Counted from the stretch's first letter, positions 7,619 to 17,104 are shown. The stretch: DNA of 64,000 bases from Spartobacteria bacterium LR76 (GCA_003054655.1 QAYZ01000014.1:186001-250000); one strand, 5' to 3'. Numbers and translations: made by a program. The notes: generated from the letters alone by a model not told the origin.

Positions 7619-10381
7619 ATGAAAAGCTCACAAATTCAGCAGATCAAGGTCGTCTCCAACACTCACTGGGACCGCGAGTTTCGGCGGACTTTTGAAAAGA
7701 CGCGGCGACGGCTGCTCACGATGATGGATGTCACGCTCGACATCCTGGAAAAGGACCCGGACTACGCCTCCTTCACGATGGATGGCCACTCCATCATGAT
7801 TGATGATTACCTGGAGATGCGCCCGGAGCGCCGTCCGCTGGTGGAGAAGCTGGTGAAGGAGCGCAGGCTCATCCTCGGCCCCTACTACACGCTGGCCGAG
7901 GAATTCAGCATCGGGCAGGAGTCGCTCGTTCGCAATCTGCTCTGGGGCCGCCGGACGGTGGAGAAATACGGTGGCAAGGTCGGCACGGTTGCCTACACCC
8001 CGTCGTCGTGGGGACAGACCGGTCAACTGCCGCAGATCCTTGCGGACTTTGGGCAGAAATACATGATGTTCTATCGCGGCATCTCGCATCATGAGGCCGA
8101 TGCCGAGTGGATCTGGGAGGCGCCCGATGGCACGCAGCTCACCGCGAGCCGCTTCGCCGTGTATGCGCGGTACAACTGGTATTACCAGGTCCACCGTGCG
8201 GTGACGGCGGATGCGGTCTTTGACAAGGCCTACGACTGGGACGCCCACGAGGAGGTGCCGGTCCGCATCGCCGACGGCCAGGCGGGGGAGGACCTCGCCT
8301 TTGATCTCCAGGAGCCGGAGCTGCGGTACGACCGGTCGCGCCTTGAGCAGGCCATCCGCGACATGATCGAGCGCGAGGGGGCGCACTTCACCACGCCGGT
8401 ATTTCTCGCCATGCACGGGCACGACATTTCGGTCGCCCATCCGCTGGAGTCGCAGATCATCAAGGACGCACAGGAGATTTTCCGGGGCGAGTACACGATC
8501 GAGCATACGGATCTCGAGGGATTCTGGGCGGCGGCGGAGGAGCATCTCGACCGCAGCAAGCTCGCGGTGCTGAAGGGCGAAAAGCGCTCGTATCTCAAGC
8601 AGGGCATGTGGACGTTCCTTTTCCCGGGAACAGTCAGCGCCCGCACGTATCTCAAGCAAAAGGACTTTGCCGCCACCGCCCGCCTCGTGCGCTATGCCGA
8701 GCCGCTGGCCGCGCTCGCAGCCGGTCTCGGAGCAGAATATCCCAAAAACTACCTCGACCGCGGCTGGAGCATCCTGCTCTCAAATCACACCCACGATGCC
8801 AACGGCGGTTGCGCGCCCGATGCCGTCTGTGAAGAGATCGCCGGGCGGTATGCCAAGGCCTCGGATATCGGCGACATCGTCTCTGAGGATGCGATATGCC
8901 ACATTGCGCGGAATATCTCGCCGGAGGGACGTCCCGCCAATGCTCTCCAGCTCATCGTTTTCAACCCGCTGCCCTTCACACGCGACGCCATCGTCCCGGT
9001 CGACCTGGAGATTCCTGCGACGCACAAGGCCAGGGCGGCACGACTGACCGCCGCTGCAGACCCCGAGGTGGCCCGGCAGCCGATCAGCAGCGAGAAATCC
9101 AGCGTCTTTGTCGACAGCATCTGGGAGGTGCCGCGCATCCTGAACTCCAACCGCATCAAATTTCACGCCAAGCTTACTGCGCTCCCCGCGCTCGGTTATC
9201 GCGTGTACGACATCATTCCCGAAACCGTCGATCTGCGGACGCGTGGCTCCATCGTGGTCAATGATACGACGCTGGAGAATAAACACCTCCGTGTCTCGGT
9301 GAATGCGAATGGAACGGTCGACCTGCTTTGCAAGCAGACCGGCAAGGTTTACGAGGGACTGAACTACCTCACCAGCCAGGGCGAGTGCGGCAATGCCTGG
9401 AAGCACGTCGCGCCGACCTTTGATCGCAAATACAGCAGCATTGGAGCCAATGCCGTCCTTTGCGTGAAGGAAGAGGGGCCGCTCGTGGGAACGATCGAGG
9501 CGGCCTACGACTTCGAGGTGCCGGTCGATTATGGCGATGGAACGGGCCGCAGCGAGACGCTGGTGAAAATCCCTGTTCGCGTCGAATATCGCCTGAACCA
9601 CGGATCACCCCGCCTCGATGTCGCGGTGCGGCTCGACAACGTGGCGAAGGACCACTGGCTGCGGGTGAATTTCCCGACGCATCTCGATGCCAAGGTCAGC
9701 ACGGCGGACACGCACTTCGACGTGATCTCGCGGCCCGTGGAGCTGCCGGATTCCACCGGCTGGGTCGAGGAGGCCTTTGGCACGCATCCGCTGCAGACCT
9801 TTGCCTGCCTGGAAAATGGCGGCGAGACCTTTGCGGTTCTTCCGCAGGGTCTTTTTGAGTTTGAGGCCCGCGAGGATGACGCATCGACCCTGTCGCTCAC
9901 CCTTCTCCGCGCCTGCCGTATCAAGCTGGCCGTCAGTGAGGAGAAGCTGACCGAGCTGCCCGACGAGGGCATCCAGTGCCCGGGCAGGCAGGTCTTCCGT
10001 TACGCGCTGGTCGCGGCCGGCGGTGACTGGAAGTCCAATGTCCTGCTGCAACAGGCCGACGATGCCGCGCATCCCGTGCGGGCGATCATGACCGGTCGCG
10101 GCAAGGGTGCGCTCCCATCCGAGCAGTCGCTGTTCTGTATTTCCAATTCCACTGTGCATGTGAGCGCGGTGAAGCAGGCCGAGAATGGCGAAGGGCTCAT
10201 TATTCGCCTCTTCAATCCCACCGACGAAACGCAGGAGATTTCCGTCGCGTTTGGAAAGCCGGTCGCGGGGGCGGAGCGCTGTGGGATGGACGAAAGCGTG
10301 CTGGAGCCGTTATCTGTGGATGGGGCGAATGTGGAAATCACCGTCGCACCCCGGAAAATCTACACCCTTCGCGTACGATGA
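7619..10381 (+). CDS. GH38-family alpha-mannosidase-like protein lacking the canonical nucleophile Asp
   Basis: 920 residues, no signal peptide, consistent with intracellular oligosaccharide processing. The N-terminus has the GH38 zinc motif NTHWDRE (His16, Asp18). The distal motif SNHTHDANGG (His390, His392, Asp393) carries the last zinc ligand. Between them the helix that normally reads P-D-[ST]-F-G-[HQ] reads TPSSWGQTGQLPQIL, so Ser129 replaces the Asp that is both nucleophile and zinc ligand in the family. The mid and C-terminal beta-sandwich regions look complete (LNHGSPRLDVAVRLDN, RLFNPTDETQEI). It starts 10 bp after the PL22 gene and overlaps the next gene by 4 bp (ATGA). It may use another residue, act on another bond, or be inactive; family membership is secure, activity is not. 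Confidence 0.85.
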   Translation: MKSSQIQQIKVVSNTHWDREFRRTFEKTRRRLLTMMDVTLDILEKDPDYASFTMDGHSIMIDDYLEMRPERRPLVEKLVKERRLILGPYYTLAEEFSIGQESLVRNLLWGRRTVEKYGGKVGTVAYTPSSWGQTGQLPQILADFGQKYMMFYRGISHHEADAEWIWEAPDGTQLTASRFAVYARYNWYYQVHRAVTADAVFDKAYDWDAHEEVPVRIADGQAGEDLAFDLQEPELRYDRSRLEQAIRDMIEREGAHFTTPVFLAMHGHDISVAHPLESQIIKDAQEIFRGEYTIEHTDLEGFWAAAEEHLDRSKLAVLKGEKRSYLKQGMWTFLFPGTVSARTYLKQKDFAATARLVRYAEPLAALAAGLGAEYPKNYLDRGWSILLSNHTHDANGGCAPDAVCEEIAGRYAKASDIGDIVSEDAICHIARNISPEGRPANALQLIVFNPLPFTRDAIVPVDLEIPATHKARAARLTAAADPEVARQPISSEKSSVFVDSIWEVPRILNSNRIKFHAKLTALPALGYRVYDIIPETVDLRTRGSIVVNDTTLENKHLRVSVNANGTVDLLCKQTGKVYEGLNYLTSQGECGNAWKHVAPTFDRKYSSIGANAVLCVKEEGPLVGTIEAAYDFEVPVDYGDGTGRSETLVKIPVRVEYRLNHGSPRLDVAVRLDNVAKDHWLRVNFPTHLDAKVSTADTHFDVISRPVELPDSTGWVEEAFGTHPLQTFACLENGGETFAVLPQGLFEFEAREDDASTLSLTLLRACRIKLAVSEEKLTELPDEGIQCPGRQVFRYALVAAGGDWKSNVLLQQADDAAHPVRAIMTGRGKGALPSEQSLFCISNSTVHVSAVKQAENGEGLIIRLFNPTDETQEISVAFGKPVAGAERCGMDESVLEPLSVDGANVEITVAPRKIYTLRVR

Positions 10382-11373
10382 CGATCGACCACATTCCCGG
10401 CATAGGTCCGATCACCGACGAGATCCAGCGGGAGTTCTTATCGCTGGAGGTCGGCGGCGATGGAATGTTCCGCGTGGGGAAGGAGGGCGTGAAGGCGATC
10501 TTCACCCCTCTCGACCGGGTTTCCGAGCTCATCGTCCATGCCGACAAGACGCTGGTGTATATCCGCTCCAAGATGGGTTATCCCGCCCTGTACCCGCTGC
10601 ACGAGGCAAGGTACGAGGGACCTGCCGAGGCCGTACTGATGGATCTCGACGGCACCAGCGTCCACAGCGAGCACTTTTGGATCTGGGTGATCGAGCAAAC
10701 GACTGCTCGTCTGCTCGGCAACGCGAGGTTTCAACTCGAGGCCGCCGACGAGCCGCACGTCTCGGGGCATTCCGTCAGCGAGCATCTCAGCTATTGCATC
10801 GCAAAATACTGTCCCGACAAAACCGTCGAGGAGGCCCGGCAGCATTACTTTGACATCGTTCATCACGAGATGAGCGAGATCATGGCCGGGCGCGGACGGC
10901 CGAATGCCTTTGAACCCGCCCCGGGCCTCGACGAATTCCTGCGCAAGCTGAAGGAAAACGGCGTGAAGATCGGCCTCGTCACGTCCGGGCTTTATGAAAA
11001 GGCCTGGCCGGAGGTGCTGTCGGCCTTTCGCACGCTCAAGATGGGCGATCCGCTGGAGTTCTACGACGCCATCATCAGCGCAGGTCACGCGATTCGCAAA
11101 GGCCAGTGCGGCACCATGGGCGAACTCGCGCCCAAACCCCACCCGTGGCTCTATGCCGAGACGGCGAGGGTTGGGCTGGGCATTGACCCTGCCCGCCGCC
11201 ATCGCGTCATTGGCATGGAGGATTCCGGGGCCGGGGTTGTCTCGATCCGGCTTGCAGGCTTTTCGGCCCTCGGTATCGAGGGCGGGAATATCGATCGCAG
11301 CGGATCGAATCCCTTCCTCGTTGGCAAGGTGTCCGGCCTGCTGGATGCACTGCCATTGATTCTGAATACCTAA
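10378..11373 (+). CDS. HAD-superfamily phosphatase/phosphomutase-like with N-terminal extension
   Basis: 331 residues. The HAD motifs are in order: DLDGT (about residue 88-92), LVTSG (motif II), KPHP (motif III Lys) and IGMEDSGAGV (motif IV). The helical cap between motifs I and II places it near beta-phosphoglucomutase-like subfamily IA proteins, which dephosphorylate or isomerise sugar phosphates. About 85 residues precede motif I, an unusual extension (FLSLEVGGDGMFRVGKEGVKAIF) that I do not recognise. Translationally coupled to the GH38 gene through an ATGA overlap, so it probably works on the product of that pathway. No signal peptide. Confidence 0.8.
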   Translation: MTIDHIPGIGPITDEIQREFLSLEVGGDGMFRVGKEGVKAIFTPLDRVSELIVHADKTLVYIRSKMGYPALYPLHEARYEGPAEAVLMDLDGTSVHSEHFWIWVIEQTTARLLGNARFQLEAADEPHVSGHSVSEHLSYCIAKYCPDKTVEEARQHYFDIVHHEMSEIMAGRGRPNAFEPAPGLDEFLRKLKENGVKIGLVTSGLYEKAWPEVLSAFRTLKMGDPLEFYDAIISAGHAIRKGQCGTMGELAPKPHPWLYAETARVGLGIDPARRHRVIGMEDSGAGVVSIRLAGFSALGIEGGNIDRSGSNPFLVGKVSGLLDALPLILNT

Positions 11374-11406
11374 AACGCATCCCGGCCAGTTGTCACCGTT
11401 CGTGGG

Positions 11407-11433
11407 GACATGCGAGCCGCCGTAGCGCATGTC
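11407..11433. terminator. Weak hairpin downstream of the first operon
   Basis: GACATGCG (11407-11414) pairs perfectly with CGCATGTC (11426-11433) across an 11-nt loop, 34 bp after the HAD stop codon. No T-run follows, so termination is only suggested by position. The rest of 11374-11646 shows no gene. Confidence 0.35.
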
Positions 11434-11646
11434 TCATGCCGTTTACAGCGGTTTTCTGATCTTCACCGGACGGTTCGCTGTCCCTCCGGTTTTTGATCCG
11501 GTCGGTCATGCTGCTAGACTCGTCCTGCAGAGTGACGGAACAGGTTCAGTTTGCTCAATGAAGGTCGATATTGTCAATAATAGGGGCGATTCCTCCATGG
11601 ACGGCAGCCGGTGTTTAGGGTTCCTTTTGGCAGGTTCATTCCTCCC

Positions 11647-14313
11647 ATGTTTTCCGGCTTTAAGATTCTCCCTCAATTCGCTGCGCTGGTCGCGTCCGCA
11701 GCCCTGCTCCAGGCTCAAAACTTCCCGAATGCTCCGTCGGTCTATGTGCATTATTCGGCGGACAATATTGCGAATGTCACGACTGCGCCGCTGAGTCAGA
11801 CATTTACTTCGGCGAATGTTGATCTCACCAACCAACTGCTGACCGGGCTGCCCGACCTGGGCTTCCCCTCGGTTTCGAAGAGTTATGCGACGCCGGTGTA
11901 CTTCTCGACCACCGGCACACTGCCTGCGCCGCTCCAGCCGAATACTCCTTATTATGTGGTGGGCACTGCGGCGGGAGGATACAAGGTCTACCCTTTCGCG
12001 ACCGACGCGGACGCACCCTATCAGCCCGGATCGCTGCTGGGTGAAAAAGTACACATTGCTCAAAATGCCTACATGGGTGTTCGAGGCATAGTTTTCACCA
12101 ATGGCGGCACGGGTACGCATACGCTTTCGACGAAGAAGCTCCTATTCCAGCTAAACGATCTCACAGCGAACGGCTTCAACTCCGCCGGGCCTAACTCAGC
12201 CAACAAACACGCCCTGCTGGAGCTGGATACGGATGCCAGCGGACATTGGTTTTTCAAGACCCTGGGGGCGATCTCGAGGGAAAATTGGGTGGGATCCTAC
12301 AATGGCTACGGTCCGACGTTCTTCCAGAACGGCGACCGCTATGCGGCCCGCCAGCGCATCGGCAACAAGCGGGTCATCTACCAGATTTTCGTCTGCAAGG
12401 TTCGTTCCTTCAAGGAGCGGCAGGTCTTCAAGGTGCTCGACAATCCCTCGCACATCAACACCTCGACGGACCAGATCAGCTATGGCTGGGACAACCGAAT
12501 GACAGGCAAGGTGGCCACGGGCGACCTGATCAACGTCAAGCCGACCAGCGGTTCGACGCTGCCGGCACCATTGGTCGAGGGAACGAACTACTTTGCCCGC
12601 AAGGTGGATACGAAGCTCATGACGCTACACCCCACCGCAGCCGATGCCACGAGTGGCGCCAATGCCATCGACCTGACCTCGACCGGCGAGGGATCATTCC
12701 TCTTCTACGCCCCGCAACGTGTGGGCGATGGGCGGCGCTGGAGCTTTTTCGCCGAGGTGCTCGAGCCGGGCAGCGGGGGAGGGAATACGCTTTCCGCCCG
12801 GCTCCAGGAGCCGATGCCATCCGGGGCAAGCGTCCTGAAGAACGCCACGGCTTTCCAGACGGGAGGCAACAACGGCAATATCACAGGCTTCGCCAGTGTG
12901 GCCGATCTGACGCCGGTGGTCTTCTGGGCTCCTCCGGGCGCAACCCTTCCAGCGCCCCTGGTGGCGGGCACGCGGTACTGGGTCTCCAAATCCTCTCCGA
13001 CCAGCTCCAGTGCGCGGCTGCACTCCAGCCTTGCGAGCGCTCAGGCCGGAGTGGGCAAGACCCTCGCTGCTTCGGGCTGCATCACCTACACGTCGGCGGG
13101 TACGGGCGAGAGTCTGGTCAGCTACGACGACGATGCGACCCTCATCGCCTACGGGACTTTGGCGCCCACCCTCGAGCCGCCTCCCTTGAGGGTGAGCTTT
13201 GGCGACCTGAAGATCCTTGTCTTCAAGGTCGACTTCAACAATCCCGACCCGGCTGTCACCAACGCAGTCGCCACCCTCGGGGTGAATGAACCAGTCAGCG
13301 CGACGCAAGTTCTCTCGCTTGCCAAGGGAAATACCCCGCCTGCGGTGCAGGATACCTCTAAAGCCTGGACACTCTTCAACTCTGCCCAGGGCCACGTGCC
13401 GATCGACCTGGATTGCTATGAGATTGTCTTTGGCAGCACGGAGTCCACCGACCCCTCCGCCGAAATCCAGGCGATCGTGGATTACCTGAAGGTGAAGTAT
13501 AATATCGGTGGCGGAGTGCAGGCTCCGGTCCCGCCGCTTGGGCTCAAGGCTTCGCCGGGTAATCGGCAGGTGTCGCTCTCCTGGGCGGCTGCCGCCAATG
13601 CCGCGAGCTATCGTGTGAAATCTTCCGCCTCGCCGACTGGACCGTTCCAGTTGCTGGGTGAGGTCGACGGCTCAACCCTGAACTACCTCGATGCCAATCT
13701 CGTAAATGGTTCGACTTACTACTACACGGTGTCTGCCGTTAACGCGGGGGGCGAAAGTGCGGACTCCGCGGCGGTACAGGCTGTGCCGGTCAATCCTCCA
13801 TCGCTGATCGGAGCTGTGTCGCGCAAGACGCATGGTTCGGTCGGGACTTTCGATGTTCCGATTTCCATCTCCCCGAGTGGCACCGTCCCCGTGGAGAGTC
13901 GCGCCAGCTTCGCGCTGACCTTGGTGGCGACTTTTGACAAGGATATCCTAACCTGCGACGCAGTTGTGGCTACGGGGAATGCCTCGCTCACCGACGGGTC
14001 TGCAGTCTCCGGCAAGGACGTAACGGTCACTCTCTCCGATGTGTCGGACATGCAGACTCTGCAAATCAACCTGGAGAACGTCACCGCCAGCGACGGCAGT
14101 GTGCTGGCCTCGAGCGTCATGAGAGTCAAGATGTTGACTGGTGACGTGAATGGAAGCTCCGCGGTGAATGGACTGGATGGCGCCCTGGTCGCGAGTTCAT
14201 CGGGCAAACCGGTTGCAGCGAACACATTCCGTTACGACGTCAATGCCAACGGTTACATTAATTCGTTGGACACCGCGCTGACCGTCCAGCGCTCCGGCCA
14301 CTCCCAGCCCTGA
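11647..14313 (+). CDS. Secreted dockerin-like / fibronectin type III protein with repeated TLPAPL modules
   Basis: 888 residues from ATG 11647 (an upstream ATG at 11611 would give a non-signal N-terminus). Signal peptide to about LLQAQ. The N-terminal two thirds contain a jelly-roll-like region into which three copies of a TLPAPL-x-x-[GN]T-x-Y module are set, near residues 85, 300 and 430. An FnIII domain follows (VPPLGLKASPGNRQVSLSW to YTVSAVNAGGES, about residues 635-720). The C-terminus has two EF-like calcium loops, DVNGSSAVNGLDG and DVNANGYINSLD, as in type I dockerins. The next gene, 13 bp away, encodes a cohesin-like surface protein. No catalytic motif found; a structural or glycan-binding scaffold component is likely. 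Confidence 0.65.
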   Translation: MFSGFKILPQFAALVASAALLQAQNFPNAPSVYVHYSADNIANVTTAPLSQTFTSANVDLTNQLLTGLPDLGFPSVSKSYATPVYFSTTGTLPAPLQPNTPYYVVGTAAGGYKVYPFATDADAPYQPGSLLGEKVHIAQNAYMGVRGIVFTNGGTGTHTLSTKKLLFQLNDLTANGFNSAGPNSANKHALLELDTDASGHWFFKTLGAISRENWVGSYNGYGPTFFQNGDRYAARQRIGNKRVIYQIFVCKVRSFKERQVFKVLDNPSHINTSTDQISYGWDNRMTGKVATGDLINVKPTSGSTLPAPLVEGTNYFARKVDTKLMTLHPTAADATSGANAIDLTSTGEGSFLFYAPQRVGDGRRWSFFAEVLEPGSGGGNTLSARLQEPMPSGASVLKNATAFQTGGNNGNITGFASVADLTPVVFWAPPGATLPAPLVAGTRYWVSKSSPTSSSARLHSSLASAQAGVGKTLAASGCITYTSAGTGESLVSYDDDATLIAYGTLAPTLEPPPLRVSFGDLKILVFKVDFNNPDPAVTNAVATLGVNEPVSATQVLSLAKGNTPPAVQDTSKAWTLFNSAQGHVPIDLDCYEIVFGSTESTDPSAEIQAIVDYLKVKYNIGGGVQAPVPPLGLKASPGNRQVSLSWAAAANAASYRVKSSASPTGPFQLLGEVDGSTLNYLDANLVNGSTYYYTVSAVNAGGESADSAAVQAVPVNPPSLIGAVSRKTHGSVGTFDVPISISPSGTVPVESRASFALTLVATFDKDILTCDAVVATGNASLTDGSAVSGKDVTVTLSDVSDMQTLQINLENVTASDGSVLASSVMRVKMLTGDVNGSSAVNGLDGALVASSSGKPVAANTFRYDVNANGYINSLDTALTVQRSGHSQP

Positions 14314-14326
14314 ATCTCACGGAATC

Positions 14327-14947
14327 ATGATAGCGAGAATTCTCACCGCCATCGTCGCTCTGGGCGCGATGCTGTCCATCACCGCTCACGCCCAGACTCT
14401 GATCCTTGAGCCAGACTCCACCGTGCTGGGAGCAGGCGATACATTCTCCCTTAAGGTCTCGCTCGATACCTCCGGGCTGCCGATCGCGGGATTTTCAGTT
14501 TATTTCAACATGGCTGGTACCGATGCCACCGGGGGTTTCGTCGTGCAGTCGGAAATCCTTTCGCCGGACTGGAACTTCATGGTCACCGCGCCGACCCTGC
14601 CCGCCGCCATCCCGGATATCGGCCCCAGCCAGGACTACGGAAGCGCCTCCACCCCCGGCTGGGTGAATCTCCCTGCCAGCAGCGATCTCTGGCTGTTTAC
14701 GCTTCAGATCACGGTCGCTTCCTCCATCGCTCCGGGCAGCTACACGCTCCAGGCCACGACCGACAGCATCTTCTTCTATGACGTACTGAGCGAAGAAGGG
14801 AAGGAGTTTCATTTGCCCTCCAGTTCCATCACGATTACCGTTGTTCCCGAACCCTCCACCTTCGTCCTGGCTCTGTCGTCAGTCGGGATCTTCGTTCTTC
14901 TTCGAAGGAAAACCGGCTCAAGGCGCAAAAATGGTCGAAAATGTTAA
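14327..14947 (+). CDS. Cohesin-like PEP-CTERM surface protein
   Basis: 206 residues. Signal peptide to AHAQ. The body (LILEPDSTVLGAGDTFSLKV, then SLDTSG-PIAGFSVYFNM, then WLFTLQITVASSIAPGSYTL) has the beta-sandwich pattern of cohesin domains, whose role is to bind dockerins. The C-terminus is a clear PEP-CTERM tripartite signal: VPEPST, a hydrophobic helix, then RRKTGSRRK, processed by exosortase and anchored at or released from the envelope. It follows the dockerin-bearing gene by 13 bp. The cohesin assignment is by pattern only and would need a structure comparison; the PEP-CTERM assignment is firm. Confidence 0.65.
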   Translation: MIARILTAIVALGAMLSITAHAQTLILEPDSTVLGAGDTFSLKVSLDTSGLPIAGFSVYFNMAGTDATGGFVVQSEILSPDWNFMVTAPTLPAAIPDIGPSQDYGSASTPGWVNLPASSDLWLFTLQITVASSIAPGSYTLQATTDSIFFYDVLSEEGKEFHLPSSSITITVVPEPSTFVLALSSVGIFVLLRRKTGSRRKNGRKC

Positions 14948-15038
14948 CTAATGGATTGGTTCTGCCATGGACTTATCTCCCTCTCATAGGTTCTATTTAA
15001 CAAGTACTCCACACAAACCCTCCCTCCCATCGTTTCCT

Positions 15039-17042
15039 ATGGATCGCAACACTCTCCCTCTCACGAAAATGCTCGCAATTGATAAACGGCTCCTTCGAAT
15101 CGCAATGGCATCCTTGGTAATGGCATCCGGAGCTGCGTCGGCGTTTGCGGCGGATGGAACATGGTCTCCATACACTACCTCAGGAACCCTGAACTGGAAT
15201 ACCTCGGGCAATTGGGTGGGTTCAACCTTGCCGACTTCGGGTTCCACAACCGTGGTCAATTTTACGCCCTCTGTGGGCGTTTCCCAGACCTTTACTTCCA
15301 ACAACGACGTGCCCGGCACTTTCGAACTCAATAAGCTGAATCTCTCTGGCTCTTCGAGTTCAACTTCGACTGCCAGGACCATCACCATCACCGGCAACCC
15401 GCTGATATTGTCCGGGCTCTCTGCCGCGATCAACAATACGACCACAACAAACGGAGCAAGCGGTTTCGTCCATTACGCCATTGCCAGCAATATTCAGCTG
15501 GATTCGAATTTGAGCGTTTCTCTCGGAGGCACCGGTCTGACTACCTTGGCATCGGCGGCTGGCAGTACCATTGGTGCCAACTCGGCGGGGCTCAAGACCA
15601 TCACTTTCACCGGCGCGGGAAATGCCAATCTCGGGGGCAATGCTACCGCGGTTGTTGGGGATGGTTCCGGCCAGGTGGGGGTGGTCATGGCGGGATCAGG
15701 ACTGCTGACCATGGGGGGAGTCAATACGTTTTCGGGCGGAATACTTATCAAGTCTGGCACCGTGGCACGCAGCACCGGTTCGGCTGGAACTGTTACTTCC
15801 TTCGGCACCGGAACGATTGTCATCGGTGACACCGTCGGAACGGCAAACGCCAAATTGCTGATTTCGAATGCTGGAACCTATGCCAATAATATAACGGTTC
15901 AGGCGGGCAGTAGCGGTGTCAAGACCATCGAAAATGCGGGTGGCTCCGCTAGTGTAAGCTTGGCCGGCCTGATCACGGTGAATGGTGATTTGGCGCTTAG
16001 CTATACCGGCGCAGGCGCAGGCGGCTTTACGATAGGTGCCGGAGGCATTACCGGTTCTGGGAACATCACCACCGATCATAATGGCACTGGTAATATCTCT
16101 CTTGGTGGCAATAATTCTGGATTTACCGGCGGGTTGATTGTCAACTCGGGAACCACCCGAGTCACAAGCACTACAGCTTTGAGTTCGTCCAATGCTGTCG
16201 CTGTTAATGCAGGTGCTACTTTCAATATCAACAACTATAATCAAACTGTGGCAGGTTTGAACAACGGAACAGGTGGAGGTGGCATCGTGACGAATGCGGC
16301 TGCCGGTGCGACGATGCTGACCCTCGGAGGCAGCGGCACCTATTCTTTCAGCGGGGAAATCACCGCCACGACCCCGGCAAATATGGCCCTTACAGTGAAT
16401 CTGACAGGCAATGGCGTGCAGGTTCTGACGGGGGCAAGCACCTACACCGGCGCGACGACCGTCAACGCGGGTACTCTCGTCGTCGGGGTGAGCGGGAACG
16501 GCTCTTTGACCAGCGCGATCACGGTTAATGCCGGCGTGCTTAAGGGCTCGGGCAGCACGACGGGGAATGTGACAATCGGCAATGGTTCCGGAATCGCCGG
16601 GGACGCCGTCATTGCTCCCGGCAACAGCGCGGGCACCTTTACCACCACAGGCAGCCTGAGCCTGCTCTCGGATGCGAAATTTGCTTTCGAACTGAATGGG
16701 GCCACGGCAACGGCTGATAAACTGGTGGCAAATGGAGTCGCGATCAACACCAGCGCTTTATTCGAGTTCACGTTGCTGGCTGGCACGAGTGGGTTGTCTG
16801 TTGGCCAAGCTTTTACGATTATCGATAACACCGGTGTCGGAAATATCAGTGGAACCTTTAACAATCTGACAGCTGGCGGTGTTTTCGATTCCGGTGGCGG
16901 GCTGACTTTCAGTGTCAGCGGCGCGGGCGGCACCTACGGAAACGACCTCGTCCTGACGGTGGCGACTGTTCCCGAGCCGGCGGTTTCCTTGCTTGCAGGT
17001 TGCGGCCTTGCCTTGATGCTCTTTCGCCGCCGCCAGCATTGA
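15039..17042 (+). CDS. Autotransporter-type beta-strand-repeat protein with PEP-CTERM
   Basis: About 667 residues from ATG 15039; ATG 14967 and ATG 15069 (MLAIDKRLL) are possible. Signal peptide ends ASAFA. The passenger is Gly/Ser/Thr/Asn-rich parallel beta-helix sequence with typical autotransporter-associated repeats, such as TGASTYTGATTVNAGTL and NVTIGNGSGIAGDAVIAPGN. The C-terminal block FELNGATATADKLVANGV through AFTIIDNTGV is shared with the protein at 37864-39549. There is no outer-membrane barrel; instead it ends VPEPAVSLLAGCGLALMLF then RRRQH, an exosortase signal. Likely a surface or matrix protein. A terminator-like hairpin follows at 17062. Confidence 0.8.
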   Translation: MDRNTLPLTKMLAIDKRLLRIAMASLVMASGAASAFAADGTWSPYTTSGTLNWNTSGNWVGSTLPTSGSTTVVNFTPSVGVSQTFTSNNDVPGTFELNKLNLSGSSSSTSTARTITITGNPLILSGLSAAINNTTTTNGASGFVHYAIASNIQLDSNLSVSLGGTGLTTLASAAGSTIGANSAGLKTITFTGAGNANLGGNATAVVGDGSGQVGVVMAGSGLLTMGGVNTFSGGILIKSGTVARSTGSAGTVTSFGTGTIVIGDTVGTANAKLLISNAGTYANNITVQAGSSGVKTIENAGGSASVSLAGLITVNGDLALSYTGAGAGGFTIGAGGITGSGNITTDHNGTGNISLGGNNSGFTGGLIVNSGTTRVTSTTALSSSNAVAVNAGATFNINNYNQTVAGLNNGTGGGGIVTNAAAGATMLTLGGSGTYSFSGEITATTPANMALTVNLTGNGVQVLTGASTYTGATTVNAGTLVVGVSGNGSLTSAITVNAGVLKGSGSTTGNVTIGNGSGIAGDAVIAPGNSAGTFTTTGSLSLLSDAKFAFELNGATATADKLVANGVAINTSALFEFTLLAGTSGLSVGQAFTIIDNTGVGNISGTFNNLTAGGVFDSGGGLTFSVSGAGGTYGNDLVLTVATVPEPAVSLLAGCGLALMLFRRRQH

Positions 17043-17061
17043 GCCGGCATTCGCGGATGTG

Positions 17062-17104
17062 ACAGCCGCTGTTTTTCGTGGGGGGGGAGCAGCGGCTGTT
17101 TCCC
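17062..17104 (+). terminator. Intrinsic terminator-like hairpin
   Basis: ACAGCCGCTG (17062-17071) pairs perfectly with CAGCGGCTGT (17090-17099), with an 18-nt loop containing a G-run, and is followed by a short TTTCCCT tail. It lies 20 bp after the stop of the beta-strand-repeat gene. Confidence 0.6.

Noticed and set aside
16133-16145. GTTGAT-T-GTCAAC, one mismatch from the operator motif
   Set aside because: Lies inside the coding region of the beta-strand-repeat gene, far from a promoter; probably chance.
15039-17042. Repeated short motifs as possible CRISPR or DNA repeats
   Set aside because: The repetition is at protein level (Gly/Ser/Thr-rich beta-helix) without constant DNA repeat length or spacers.
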